Source of the DNA: Syntrophobacteraceae bacterium
GTDB lineage: Bacteria; Desulfobacterota; Syntrophobacteria; Syntrophobacterales; Syntrophobacteraceae
DNA: 33,610 nucleotides
Direction of reading: 5' to 3'
Assembly: GCA_003165235.1 (NCBI GenBank)
Contig: PLSV01000336.1
Coordinates: forward strand, 1 to 33,610
The notes under the pieces are model-generated. The model had not been told where the DNA came from and searched no databases. It saw only the letters and a list, made by a program, of their open reading frames with translations. Shown in pieces: positions 1-7,697 of the stretch. The translations under genes were made by a program, and so were the position numbers. How positions within the stretch are numbered: position 1 is the stretch's first letter; each line of letters opens with the position of its first letter.

Positions 1-974
1 ATTTCATCGCCCGGAAATACTTCAAGTTCAGCAGGGAATGGGCTGCTCCTCTCGCCTCGGGCATTTCAATCTGCGGCGTCTCGGCTGCGATCGCCACGGG
101 CGGAGCGATCAGGGCCAGACCAATAGTACCCGTCATGGTCTCCTCCCTTGTTGTGATCTTTGCTGTGGTCGAATTGCTTATCCTTCCGTTTTTCGCCGAG
201 CACTTCCTTTATAGCGAACCAATGGTAGCAGGCGCGTGGATGGGACTTGCAGTCAAAACCGACGGCGCAGCCGTGGCTTCCGGGGCCATAACGGACTCAC
301 TCATCCGCGCCAAGGCGCTCGCCGTCTATGGGGTGAATTATAAAGAAGGCTGGATCATGGGCGCAGCCACGACGGTCAAGGTATTCATTGACGTCTTCAT
401 CGGCGTATGGGCCTTTTTGCTTGCAATCATCTGGTGCTCGGTGATCGAGCGCAAGCCAGGCGAAAAAATTCGGCTGGGCCAGATTTGGGAGAGATTCCCC
501 AAGTTTGTCATCGGCTACGTGGCGACCTTCGCCATTATCCTCTGGATCTGCATCCCGGCGTCCAAAAGCGTAACTGCTCTCGGAGAGCAGGCGGCTGTGC
601 TGAGCAAGCAAGTGAGCGCAGACCAGGCGCAGCTTAGCGCGGCCGGGGAGCAGGCTGCCGCAGCGAGCATCAAGGACAGGATCGCCAGGGACATGGCAAA
701 GATCGATGAGCTTAATCACCGGCTCAACGGCGCCAAGGGCGTCATGGCGGCGGCCAAATCCGCCACCGGTGAAGCAAATATTTTTCGTGGAATCTTTTTT
801 ACTCTGACTTTCTTCACCATCGGTCTGATGTCGAACTTCAAAAAACTCTGGGAAGAGGGCATAGGCAAGCTGGCCGCAGTTTATGTGATATCGCTCTTCG
901 GGTTTATCATCTGGATCGGGTTGTTAATCTCATGGATCTTCTTCCACGGCGTAATGCCGCCGCTTGCTGGATAA
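1..974 (+). CDS. Putative sulfate exporter family transporter (YeiH type), 5' truncated
   Basis: The frame is open from the window edge (first full codon at base 3) to TAA at 974, so the start lies outside. Translated upstream of the first ATG (135) it reads FIARKYFKFSREW, then the ICGVSAAIATGGAIRA segment typical of the YeiH/UPF0324 membrane family. Several hydrophobic segments follow, with a hydrophilic Ala/Gln/Lys-rich helical insert at about 555-760 between membrane spans. The last span ends near WIGLLISWIFF. The family is annotated as putative sulfate exporters; substrate is inferred from the family, not shown here. A tiny membrane-peptide ORF follows 19 bases downstream and may belong to the same transcript. 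Using the ATG at 135 would cut through the conserved core, so it is not a plausible start. Confidence 0.8.
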   Translation, partial: FIARKYFKFSREWAAPLASGISICGVSAAIATGGAIRARPIVPVMVSSLVVIFAVVELLILPFFAEHFLYSEPMVAGAWMGLAVKTDGAAVASGAITDSLIRAKALAVYGVNYKEGWIMGAATTVKVFIDVFIGVWAFLLAIIWCSVIERKPGEKIRLGQIWERFPKFVIGYVATFAIILWICIPASKSVTALGEQAAVLSKQVSADQAQLSAAGEQAAAASIKDRIARDMAKIDELNHRLNGAKGVMAAAKSATGEANIFRGIFFTLTFFTIGLMSNFKKLWEEGIGKLAAVYVISLFGFIIWIGLLISWIFFHGVMPPLAG

Positions 975-993
975 CGAAGGGAGGGGTGAACAT

Positions 994-1154
994 ATGGCGC
1001 GTAAACGGTCTGAATTGGCCGATGAATTGAAACAGATGGAATGGGAGCCCTTGCTGCCCGTCGAAAAAAACTCATCACCTGGAGTATAGGCATCGGACTG
1101 ATCTCGCTCGCTCTGCTGGTCTGGATCAGCTATACATTCTTTCCGGCTCAGTAG
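994..1154 (+). CDS. Small membrane peptide needing a -1 frameshift at A AAA AAC
   Basis: An ATG at 994 with GGGAGGGG about 7 bases upstream opens a 31-codon ORF ending at TAG 1087-1089. A -1 shift at the heptamer A AAA AAC (1065-1071), whose last two codons AAA AAC are in the zero frame, joins it to a second frame. The joint product is 53 residues: a charged N-terminus (MARKRSELADELKQM), then one clear transmembrane helix (ITWSIGIGLISLALLVWI), ending at TAG 1152-1154. The hydrophobic helix exists only in the shifted frame. It could be a programmed frameshift, a real one-base deletion in the A run, or a sequencing error. A short membrane partner of the preceding exporter is a reasonable guess, but no family was recognised. 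Confidence 0.5.
1065..1071 (+). promoter_or_regulatory. Candidate -1 ribosomal slippery heptamer
   Basis: The seven bases AAAAAAC sit in the phase required for tandem -1 slippage (X XXY YYZ) and link the charged start of the small ORF to its membrane helix. No strong downstream stem was identified by eye. Confidence 0.35.
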
Positions 1155-1179
1155 GCTGATTTCTGTCAAGAGGAGGTTC

Positions 1180-2544
1180 ATGAAGCTCAAATCGATAAAT
1201 CCATTTAGTGGTGAAGTGACCGCAGAGTTTGATCCACTGCCCTATGAGGAGTGTTGGGAGGCTGTTCTCAGGGGGAGAGACGCATTCGGCAAATGGAGAA
1301 AACTTGATGTTTCAGATCGGGTTAGACCCGTTGCGAAACTTGCGTCGATTTTCAGGCGGAACAAAGAAGAATATGCCCGAATAATTGCCGTTGAAATGGG
1401 CAAGCCTATTCGGGCCGGCATAACCGAAATCGAAAAATGCGCTCGGCTCTGCGACTATTATCACGAGAACGCAGAGGCATTTCTTCAGGGCGAAGTGGTC
1501 GAAACCGGGGCGGTAAAAAGCTATGTTGTGTTCGACCCGCTTGGCGTCATTCTTGGAATAATGCCGTGGAAGTTCCCGTTCTGGCAGGTGGTGCGCTGGG
1601 CCGTGCCGACGCTTGCGGCAGGGAATGTATGTCTGCTCAAACATGCGTCCAATGTTCCCTTAACGGCGCTCAGGATGGAGAAGATCTTTCGCCAAGCCGG
1701 TTTTCCGGAGTACGTTTTTCAATCGCTTCTCATTGGCTCGCAAAGCGCCGAGCAGTTGATAGAGACGGATCTGATCGAGGGGGTTTCACTGACTGGGAGC
1801 GTCGCTGCAGGATTGAAGGTAGGTTCGATTGCGGGAAAATATTTGAAGAAGGTCGTGCTTGAGCTCGGCGGTTCTGATCCATTTATTGTCTTCGAGGATG
1901 CGGATCTGCAAAAAGCTGCCCGCGCAGCGGTCAGATCGCGAATGGCAAATGCCGGTCAAAGTTGTATCGCGGCCAAACGGCTGATTGTGATGGAATCGAT
2001 TGCCGACGCTTTCAGAGAGAAATTCATCGATGCGCTGAATGACCTGAGAATTGGAGACCCGATGGACGAGTCCACCGATTTGGGTCCGGTAGCCAAACTC
2101 GAAATTATGGAAGATCTCCAAAGACAGCTCGATGACGCTGTGAAAAAAGGCGCCAGGGTCGATCTAGGGCCGAAGCCGCCCGACCAGGGCTTTTTCTTTC
2201 AACCCGCTGTTTTGACGGACCTCACTGAGGATATGCTTGTAGTAAGAGAAGAGGTTTTTGGGCCGGTGGCGCCCGTGATCAAGGCCGGGAGTGAAGAAGA
2301 GATGATACGGATTGCCAACGAAACTGAATTGGGCCTTGGCGCCGCTATCTGGACCAGGGATATTTCAAAGGCCCAGAGGCTGGCGAGAGTAATTGACGCA
2401 GGGTTCGTCGCGATAAATGGCATCGTAAAGTCTGACACGCGGCTCCCTTTCGGGGGGGTCAAGAAGTCGGGATTTGGAAGGGAGCTTTCGCATTACGGGT
2501 TGAAGGAGTTCGTAAATATAAAGACGATCACAGTTGGTCCTTAA
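1180..2544 (+). CDS. NAD(P)-dependent succinate-semialdehyde-type dehydrogenase
   Basis: A 454-residue aldehyde dehydrogenase. The start ATG follows AGGAGG at 1171-1176. Visible motifs are the cofactor-pocket segment PLGVILGIMPWKFPFW, the general-base motif LELGGSDPF (Glu228) and the nucleophile motif NAGQSCIAAKR (Cys262), then FGPVAPV and a C-terminal LPFGGVKKSGFGREL. The NAGQSC/LPFGGVKKSG combination and the 455-residue length match the Sad/YneI-like succinate-semialdehyde dehydrogenase branch, which oxidises the semialdehyde to succinate. Exact substrate and cofactor preference cannot be read from the sequence. It is cytosolic and stands between the exporter unit and the DUF2325 gene; the 26-base gap to the small ORF allows co-transcription. 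Confidence 0.85.
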   Translation: MKLKSINPFSGEVTAEFDPLPYEECWEAVLRGRDAFGKWRKLDVSDRVRPVAKLASIFRRNKEEYARIIAVEMGKPIRAGITEIEKCARLCDYYHENAEAFLQGEVVETGAVKSYVVFDPLGVILGIMPWKFPFWQVVRWAVPTLAAGNVCLLKHASNVPLTALRMEKIFRQAGFPEYVFQSLLIGSQSAEQLIETDLIEGVSLTGSVAAGLKVGSIAGKYLKKVVLELGGSDPFIVFEDADLQKAARAAVRSRMANAGQSCIAAKRLIVMESIADAFREKFIDALNDLRIGDPMDESTDLGPVAKLEIMEDLQRQLDDAVKKGARVDLGPKPPDQGFFFQPAVLTDLTEDMLVVREEVFGPVAPVIKAGSEEEMIRIANETELGLGAAIWTRDISKAQRLARVIDAGFVAINGIVKSDTRLPFGGVKKSGFGRELSHYGLKEFVNIKTITVGP

Positions 2545-2665
2545 CATTCATTGGCTGAGCGCCATCCGGGTATCCCCCTGTTCTCCTCAAACCTCCCGGC
2601 TTCCGGTGATAGCAACGCTCGCAGGCATCCCTGATCGTACATTCCCCTGGATTCACTTTTTCTTC

Positions 2666-2735
2666 TTGACAGGAAATGGAGGCCTGTAATAAATGTATTA
2701 ATGTTCAGTAAGACTATCGACATACTTATATATCA
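2666..2735 (+). promoter_or_regulatory. Promoter with shared operator-like element (copy 1)
   Basis: TTGACA at 2666-2671 serves as a -35, with a plausible -10 about 17 bases on (ATAAAT, 2689-2694). From 2701 follows ATGTTCAGTAAGACTATCGA and CATACTTAT. The same element recurs at 4903, 22367 and, on the minus strand, 19932. It lies just before the ribosome-binding site of the DUF2325 gene. An Rrf2 regulator is a candidate binder, by inference only. Confidence 0.5.
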
Positions 2736-2748
2736 TGGAGGGGCCAGG

Positions 2749-3978
2749 ATGAACCGGTATCAATGGCAGTGGCATGAGGACAGTCTGAACGTCGTGATGT
2801 TGCTCGCACTCTCACAGGGGCCGAACAAGCTCCGCAGATTCGCCAGGCAGCATGGCGCATTCGAGGAAACGGCGATTCCGGATGCGTGGCGACTGTCGAG
2901 AAGACAGCGCAGATTCGTCAGGCAGCATGGCGTATTCGGCTCTTGCGAGGAGGGTCCAAAGCGGAACATGGGCGAAGTTTTGCAAAGGCTTGCTGAAATT
3001 ACCCGGGAAGGCGGCGAAGTCGCCAACGAAATTAGAAGAGACCTCGATGCAAGGTTCCGGTCTACATTGCTCAAGGTTCGTTCGCTCGACGCAGAGGAAG
3101 TAAAAAAATTGGAGATGAAGTGGCCTGTGCCGCTCATGTGGGCTGCAATCAGGGATGACAGGGAGGAGGTGCAGTCGCACGGGCGCTATTTGGCCCATGC
3201 TCTGATCTGGCGTGCTCTGCGCGAGGCGTTTGTCGGCGAAGAACCTGGAAACGGTTCTGAGGAAGCCGTTAAGTCTTTGCAGGAGCAAAACAGGGCGCAA
3301 GCCGCCGAACTGGAGAATTTGAGGCGGGAGCTTGAAAAAAATAAAGTCGAGGTAGAGGGCGTGAAAAGGGCTTTAAGGCTGACGGAGCCGCGCTATAGTT
3401 CACAGGAGCGAGAAAAGATCGGGCAGGGCAGGGTGGAGAGGGAAATCAAGAAGCTCGGCCATGAGTTGAACAGAGAGCGGGAAAAGGTGAAAGAACTTAC
3501 GCAGAGACTTTCCGGGTCGAATGGCTGTCGGGCGCCCGTCGCGCGGGCGCCCACAGTGGATGTGGAGTCTGCCGGGTCTTTATTGCCGGAAGAGTGTTCC
3601 TGCGCGGAAGATGCAGGTTCTTCCGCGTGTGGGGAGCTTTGCCTGGACGATGGCGTGCTTTGCGGCGAGTGTCCCCTTGGCGGCTTGCGGGTTGCCGTCG
3701 TTGGCGGTCTTCAGCGAATGTTGCCTGCTTACCGCAGGATAGTCTCGCAGCTCGGGGCTGAGTTTCTCTTTCACGACGGCAAGGTGGCAAATGGAAGTGA
3801 CCGGCTCAGACACGTGGTTTGCGGGGCGGACATTGTCGTTTTCATTACTTCGGTCAACAGCCACGCAGCTATGGACGTTGTCAAGGCGGTCTGTAAAAAG
3901 AACGGGAAAAAGTTCATTGCGCCGAAGGAAACGGGATCGGAAACTCTGGGCCGGCTGCTGAGGGCCTGTTGCGCATAG
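2749..3978 (+). CDS. DUF2325 domain protein with coiled coil and Cys-rich linker
   Basis: The preferred start is ATG 2749 (MNRYQWQWHEDS), preceded by GGAGGGG; an in-frame ATG at 2701 lies inside the promoter element and has no ribosome-binding site. The 409-residue product has four parts. Near the N-terminus is a 25-residue tandem repeat (RRFARQHGAF / RRFVRQHGVF). A long charged coiled coil covers roughly residues 165-260. Then comes a Cys-rich linker with seven cysteines in about 30 residues (ECSCAEDAG, SACGELC, LCGECPLGG). The C-terminal ~95 residues are a DUF2325 domain: LRVAVVGGLQRMLPAY, a central FHDGK, and NSHAAMDVVKAVCKKNGKK. The domain's function is not established. The linker looks suited to bind metal or an Fe-S cluster, which is inference. 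The stop is TAG. Confidence 0.75.
   Translation: MNRYQWQWHEDSLNVVMLLALSQGPNKLRRFARQHGAFEETAIPDAWRLSRRQRRFVRQHGVFGSCEEGPKRNMGEVLQRLAEITREGGEVANEIRRDLDARFRSTLLKVRSLDAEEVKKLEMKWPVPLMWAAIRDDREEVQSHGRYLAHALIWRALREAFVGEEPGNGSEEAVKSLQEQNRAQAAELENLRRELEKNKVEVEGVKRALRLTEPRYSSQEREKIGQGRVEREIKKLGHELNREREKVKELTQRLSGSNGCRAPVARAPTVDVESAGSLLPEECSCAEDAGSSACGELCLDDGVLCGECPLGGLRVAVVGGLQRMLPAYRRIVSQLGAEFLFHDGKVANGSDRLRHVVCGADIVVFITSVNSHAAMDVVKAVCKKNGKKFIAPKETGSETLGRLLRACCA
2833..2938 (+). repeat. In-frame tandem duplication, 75-base period
   Basis: Two 31-base copies (2833-2863 and 2908-2938) differ at two positions. They are 75 bases apart, so the duplication adds exactly 25 codons (RRFARQHGAF and RRFVRQHGVF) to the DUF2325 protein. 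Confidence 0.75.
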
Positions 3979-4120
3979 ATAGTCAGCCGGACAGATGTTC
4001 GGAAGCTGATTTGCGCATTTGGGAGTCTGGATTGGCCCTCGGTGATGTTTGCGCCAACCTGTCCACAACATCGTAAAAGGCAAACTCCTCCATTTCAATT
4101 CCGACTTACACTCTCTTTCG

Positions 4121-4480
4121 AAAGGAGATCGGAAATGGCAATTTCTCAAAAGTGCCAGTATGCCCTGCGGGCAATCTATAAATTGGCTAAAAATAATGGG
4201 GCCGGGCCTTTGAAAATGGCGGAAATTGCCCGCAGGCAGGTCATTCCCTTGAGGTTTCTCGAAATCATCCTTAATGAACTGAAACGCGGCGGTTTTATAA
4301 GAGCGGTCCGAGGCAAAGAGGGCGGCTGTTATGTCAACCGCTCACCGGATGAGCTGACTGTTGGCGAAGTGATGCGATTTATAGAGGGGTCCTTTGCGCC
4401 GGCCGGCTGCGTCAATGAAGAGAACACCGATTCTTGTCCGCTCCAGGGAAGGTGCGTGTTTCTTCCTTTGTGGGAGAAGG
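4121..4480 (+). repeat. Long direct repeat, copy 1 (Rrf2 5' part)
   Basis: This segment, from the ribosome-binding site AAAGGAGAT to about three quarters of the Rrf2 gene, matches 21691-22050 with roughly ten differences by eye. The remaining 3' part of the two genes is much more diverged (about 27 differences in 115 bases). The sharp change suggests gene conversion. Confidence 0.85.
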
Positions 4481-4590
4481 CTCAGAAGGCGCTGGCGCAT
4501 GTTTATGACCGGGCCACCTTCCATGACCTGATCGACCAGGAATCCCAACTGGCCAAAAACTATGAATCCTGCCTCGTTTACGTGATCTGA
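4135..4590 (+). CDS. Rrf2 family transcriptional regulator (IscR-like), copy 1
   Basis: A 152-residue Rrf2 regulator starting at ATG 4135 behind AAAGGAGATC. The N-terminal winged helix reads MAISQKCQYALRAIYKLAK, then AEIARRQVIPLRFLEIILNEL and the wing VRGKEGGCYVNRSP. Three cysteines follow in a GCV-x7-CPLQGRC arrangement, the pattern that binds an Fe-S cluster in IscR/NsrR-type members. It probably senses iron-sulfur status, redox or a sulfur metabolite and acts on the repeated promoter elements near it. It differs from the second copy (21705) mainly after residue 115, so the DNA-reading heads are almost the same while the tails differ. Both copies may recognise the same operators. Confidence 0.9.
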   Translation: MAISQKCQYALRAIYKLAKNNGAGPLKMAEIARRQVIPLRFLEIILNELKRGGFIRAVRGKEGGCYVNRSPDELTVGEVMRFIEGSFAPAGCVNEENTDSCPLQGRCVFLPLWEKAQKALAHVYDRATFHDLIDQESQLAKNYESCLVYVI

Positions 4591-4862
4591 CCTCGATCCG
4601 TTCCAGATTGAAATCATGGTCGTCCCGGCCTTCCAAAACAGGGGCGCGAGGAAGATATCCCCGGAATAATATCTTTCCTATCGTGCATGAGCACAGCCGG
4701 CGGGAGAACGGCGGCCCCGTCTTCCCTCTGAGAGAACCTTCGTAACACTGCCGGCGGGTCCCGGGCTACGCCGGACCAAAGCCAAAGCTGCGCTTTTCCT
4801 CATCTGACATTGAGCGGTTCTTCCCCGGATAAAAAATTATTTTACCCCGCAGGTTCAAAATC
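4591..4862. other. Intergenic region after Rrf2 copy 1
   Basis: No gene is seen. A perfect 6-base inverted repeat CCGGCG...CGCCGG (4751-4756 and 4769-4774), with an inner CCCGGG, could form a hairpin, but no T run follows. The right edge carries the promoter of the next gene. Confidence 0.4.
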
Positions 4863-4865
4863 TTC

Positions 4866-4935
4866 TTGACAGCCTTTAGGAAGGAGGGTAGATAGGGGCA
4901 TAATGCTCATTAATTCAATCGACATAGTTATGAAT
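4866..4935 (+). promoter_or_regulatory. Promoter with shared operator-like element (copy 2)
   Basis: TTGACA (4866-4871) and TAGATA (4889-4894) are spaced by 17 bases. The element ATGCTCATTAATTCAATCGA with CATAGTTATG starts at 4903. The upstream TTCAAAAT, the box TTCTTGACAGCCTT and the following GGAAGG also match the promoter at 22336, so the likeness extends beyond a generic -35. Confidence 0.6.
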
Positions 4936-4944
4936 GGAGGCGCA

Positions 4945-5988
4945 ATGATGATGAAAAGATCCCTTAAAATGGTGGGAACGGCAGCTTTGTTGTTCTGGAG
5001 CGCTTTTTTCCTAAGAACCCCTCTCGCCTCGGCGCTGGATCACGTCAAAGTCGGACACCTGCCCGTTACGGGACACGCCAAGTTCTTCATCGCCAAGGAG
5101 TACGGGATTTTTGCCAGGGAGGGCATTGACGCCGAACTCATCGAATTCATCAACTCGGCGGACGGCCTGAACGCCCTGCGCGCTGGCAAGCTCGATGTGG
5201 CCGCATTCGGAACCACGGCCCCGCTTGTCCATATCGCACAAGGGGCGGACCTGCGCATCATTGCGGGCATTATGGGAGAGGATGCTGCGATTGTCGTAAC
5301 GCCTGATAATGCCTCCTCGATCAAAAAGATTTCAGATCTCAAAGGGAAAAAGGTCGCAACTGTTCGCCTGGCGACCGGAGATGCAGTCTTAAGGGGGGCG
5401 CTGGATCAGGAGGGAATCAACTGGAAATCGGATTTGCATATTTTCGAGCTTAAGAACCCTCCTGCTGTGATCGAGGCGGTGAAAGCGGGCGAAGTGGACG
5501 CCGGGGTGATTTGGGGACCTCATGATATTACCGCCGAAAACAACGGTCTGGTCATTGCGATCCGAAGCGACACGATCTATAAAGGCCACCCATGTTGCCG
5601 CCTTGTGGTAACCGCCGATGAGGCCCAAGCCCGCCGGGACGTTCTTACCAGGTTCGTACGGGCCCTGCTGCGCGCTCAGAAATTCTCCCAGGAAAACCAT
5701 GCCGAAACGATCGATGCAATCGTGAAATACGTCAAACTGGACAGGGACTTGATAGACAAAGCCTTTTATCACGGCCATCTGGAACAGAGCAGCGATCCCA
5801 ACAAGCAGGCGATCAAGCACTTCTGGGAGATAATGCTAAAAAGTCAGTTTATCTCCTCCGAACTGGATATTTCCTCTTTTGTCGACACCGGGATTTACGA
5901 AGAGGCATTGCGCGGGTTGATGAAAGAAGACCCGAATGACCAATACTGGCAGGACCTGCACAAGACTTTTCTCGAAAGAAACATCTAA
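4945..5988 (+). CDS. NitT/TauT-type ABC substrate-binding protein, orphan
   Basis: A periplasmic binding protein of the SsuA/TauA/NrtA fold, 347 residues from ATG 4945 (GGAGG at 4936-4940; ATG 4948 and 4951 are also possible). The signal peptide has a KRSLK start, a hydrophobic core (AALLFWSAFFL) and a likely cut after LASA. The mature part shows VKVGHLPVTGHAKFFIAKEYGIF, GIDAELIEF, DVAAFGTTAPLVHIAQGADL and ISDLKGKKVAT, all typical of the family. A vicinal pair Cys217-Cys218 (GHPCCRLVV) sits where the binding protein at 18766-19809 also has Cys-Cys. No permease or ATPase is next to it, so it may feed the importer encoded at 16923-18769. Ligand unknown; sulfonate-, nitrate- or pyrimidine-like ligands occur in the family. 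Confidence 0.85.
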   Translation: MMMKRSLKMVGTAALLFWSAFFLRTPLASALDHVKVGHLPVTGHAKFFIAKEYGIFAREGIDAELIEFINSADGLNALRAGKLDVAAFGTTAPLVHIAQGADLRIIAGIMGEDAAIVVTPDNASSIKKISDLKGKKVATVRLATGDAVLRGALDQEGINWKSDLHIFELKNPPAVIEAVKAGEVDAGVIWGPHDITAENNGLVIAIRSDTIYKGHPCCRLVVTADEAQARRDVLTRFVRALLRAQKFSQENHAETIDAIVKYVKLDRDLIDKAFYHGHLEQSSDPNKQAIKHFWEIMLKSQFISSELDISSFVDTGIYEEALRGLMKEDPNDQYWQDLHKTFLERNI

Positions 5989-6093
5989 TGCGCGGAGGAC
6001 AAAGCATTCCGGAGGGGGCGAAAGATGAGGCGCCTCCCGATATCCGATCGTGGGTGCAGCGATATAAATCTGGAAACATGAAAGGAGAGAAAA

Positions 6094-7569
6094 ATGGCCG
6101 GAATTGTTGACAGTGACTATGGGCTATTCATTGACGGACAGTGGACTCAAGGCAGGGAAGGCAAAACCTTCAAGGCTTATAACCCGGCCAACGGGGACTT
6201 GTTGGCCACCTGCATCGATGCAGGCAAAGAAGATGTTGACCTTGCCGTATCAGCCGCATGGAAGGCTTTCGAGAGCTGGAAAAACGTAAATCCCGTTGAA
6301 CGTGCCGCCCTGTTGCTGAAGATCGCGGACCTGATCGATGCTAACGCTGACAAACTCGCTCTGGTTGAAACTCTGGACAATGGAAAACCCATCCGTGAGA
6401 CTACGGCTTTGGACATTCCGCTGGGCGCCGACCACTTCCGCTATTTCGCCGGCGCGATCAGGACCGAAGAAGGCCAGGCGGTCCTGATCGACAAAGACAC
6501 CTTGAGCATCATTCTGAGGGAGCCCATCGGAGTTGTGGGCCAGGTGATTCCCTGGAACTTCCCTTTTCTTATGGCATGCTGGAAAATAGCTCCGGCGTTG
6601 GCTGCCGGCGATTGTGTGGTCATCAAACCGTCGTCCGTGACATCTCTGAGCATCCTCGAGTTCGCCAAATTGCTGGGCGAAGTGCTTCCTCCCGGAGTGG
6701 TGAACGTCGTTTCAGGAAGAGGGTCCACTGCAGGCAACTATATCCTCGATCATGAAGGCTTCAGCAAATTGGCTTTCACCGGTTCCACGGAAGTTGGTTA
6801 CTCCGTGTCCGAAGCCGCTGCCAAACGGCTGATTCCGGCGACCCTGGAACTGGGAGGCAAGTCGGCCAACATCTATTTCCCGGATGCCCCATGGGAGAAG
6901 GCCATCGAAGGATTGCAGATAGGGATCCTTTTCAACCAGGGACAGGTGTGTTGCGCAGGGTCGAGGGCCTTTGTCCATGAGGACATCTATGACAGATTTC
7001 TTGAAGATGCGGTCACAGCTTTCAACAAAGTGAAAGTCGGCCTGCCATGGAACCCCGAAACCCAGATGGGCTCTCAGGTGAGCGAGCAGCAGCTTGAGAA
7101 GATACTGTCCTACGTTGAGATCGGAAAAGCCGAAGGGGCGAAGGTTGCCGCTGGCGGCGGCAGGGTAACGGCTAACGGATTGGATAAGGGCGCCTTCATA
7201 AGTCCGACCATCCTCAGCGAAGTGAACAACAGTATGCGGGTCGCACAGGCGGAAATCTTCGGACCGGTGGTTTCCGTCATCAGGTTCAAGACCGAAGAAG
7301 AAGCGATAAAGCTGGCCAACGACAGCGAATATGGACTCGGAGGCGCCGTGTGGACAAAGGACTTAAACCGCGCTTTCAGGGTGGCCAGGGGAGTGGAAAC
7401 AGGCAGAGTGTGGGTGAACAACTACAACAGTGTGCCTGTCCATGCGCCTTTCGGCGGTTATAAGAAATCCGGCATAGGACGTGAAACTCATAAAATGATG
7501 CTGGAACACTACACTCAGAAGAAGAACATATTCGTCAGTTTTACTGAGAACAAGTTAGGTTTGTATTGA
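6094..7569 (+). CDS. NAD-dependent aldehyde dehydrogenase (ALDH superfamily)
   Basis: A 491-residue aldehyde dehydrogenase with AAAGGAGAG before ATG 6094. Motifs: EPIGVVGQVIPWNFPFLM, LELGGKSANIYF (Glu252, general base), NQGQVCCAGSR (Cys286 nucleophile, Cys287 beside it), FGPVVSVIRF and APFGGYKKSGIGRE. The NQGQVCCAGSR and full ~490-residue length resemble broad-specificity acetaldehyde/betaine-aldehyde dehydrogenases of the AldA/ExaC type. It probably oxidises an aldehyde formed in the pathway of the surrounding uptake and reductase genes, which is inference. It lies 105 bases after the orphan binding protein and is followed by a strong inverted repeat before the ABC exporter genes. Confidence 0.88.
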   Translation: MAGIVDSDYGLFIDGQWTQGREGKTFKAYNPANGDLLATCIDAGKEDVDLAVSAAWKAFESWKNVNPVERAALLLKIADLIDANADKLALVETLDNGKPIRETTALDIPLGADHFRYFAGAIRTEEGQAVLIDKDTLSIILREPIGVVGQVIPWNFPFLMACWKIAPALAAGDCVVIKPSSVTSLSILEFAKLLGEVLPPGVVNVVSGRGSTAGNYILDHEGFSKLAFTGSTEVGYSVSEAAAKRLIPATLELGGKSANIYFPDAPWEKAIEGLQIGILFNQGQVCCAGSRAFVHEDIYDRFLEDAVTAFNKVKVGLPWNPETQMGSQVSEQQLEKILSYVEIGKAEGAKVAAGGGRVTANGLDKGAFISPTILSEVNNSMRVAQAEIFGPVVSVIRFKTEEEAIKLANDSEYGLGGAVWTKDLNRAFRVARGVETGRVWVNNYNSVPVHAPFGGYKKSGIGRETHKMMLEHYTQKKNIFVSFTENKLGLY

Positions 7570-7598
7570 TATGAGCGACTCATAGGATAACTTTCACA

Positions 7599-7661
7599 GC
7601 AGAGGCCGCAACGTCCCTTAACTTCTAATGAGGCCTTTTCTTCGGCCTCAGCGGCCTCTGC
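7599..7661. terminator. Nested long inverted repeat (possible terminator)
   Basis: A perfect 11-base inverted repeat, GCAGAGGCCGC (7599-7609) and GCGGCCTCTGC (7651-7661), encloses an inner hairpin GAGGCC (7630-7635) / GGCCTC (7644-7649). There is no clear T run downstream. It may end the aldehyde dehydrogenase transcript or stabilise RNA ends. Confidence 0.5.
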
Positions 7662-7697
7662 GGTGACATTCTTTCAATAGTAGAGCTTTGACCACAT

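Noticed and set aside
2701-2748. Upstream ATG of the DUF2325 gene
   Set aside because: It lies inside the shared promoter element and has no ribosome-binding site, while ATG 2749 has GGAGGGG.
4042-4134. Extended start of Rrf2 copy 1
   Set aside because: The second copy has no matching extension, and ATG 4135 has an ideal AAAGGAGAT.
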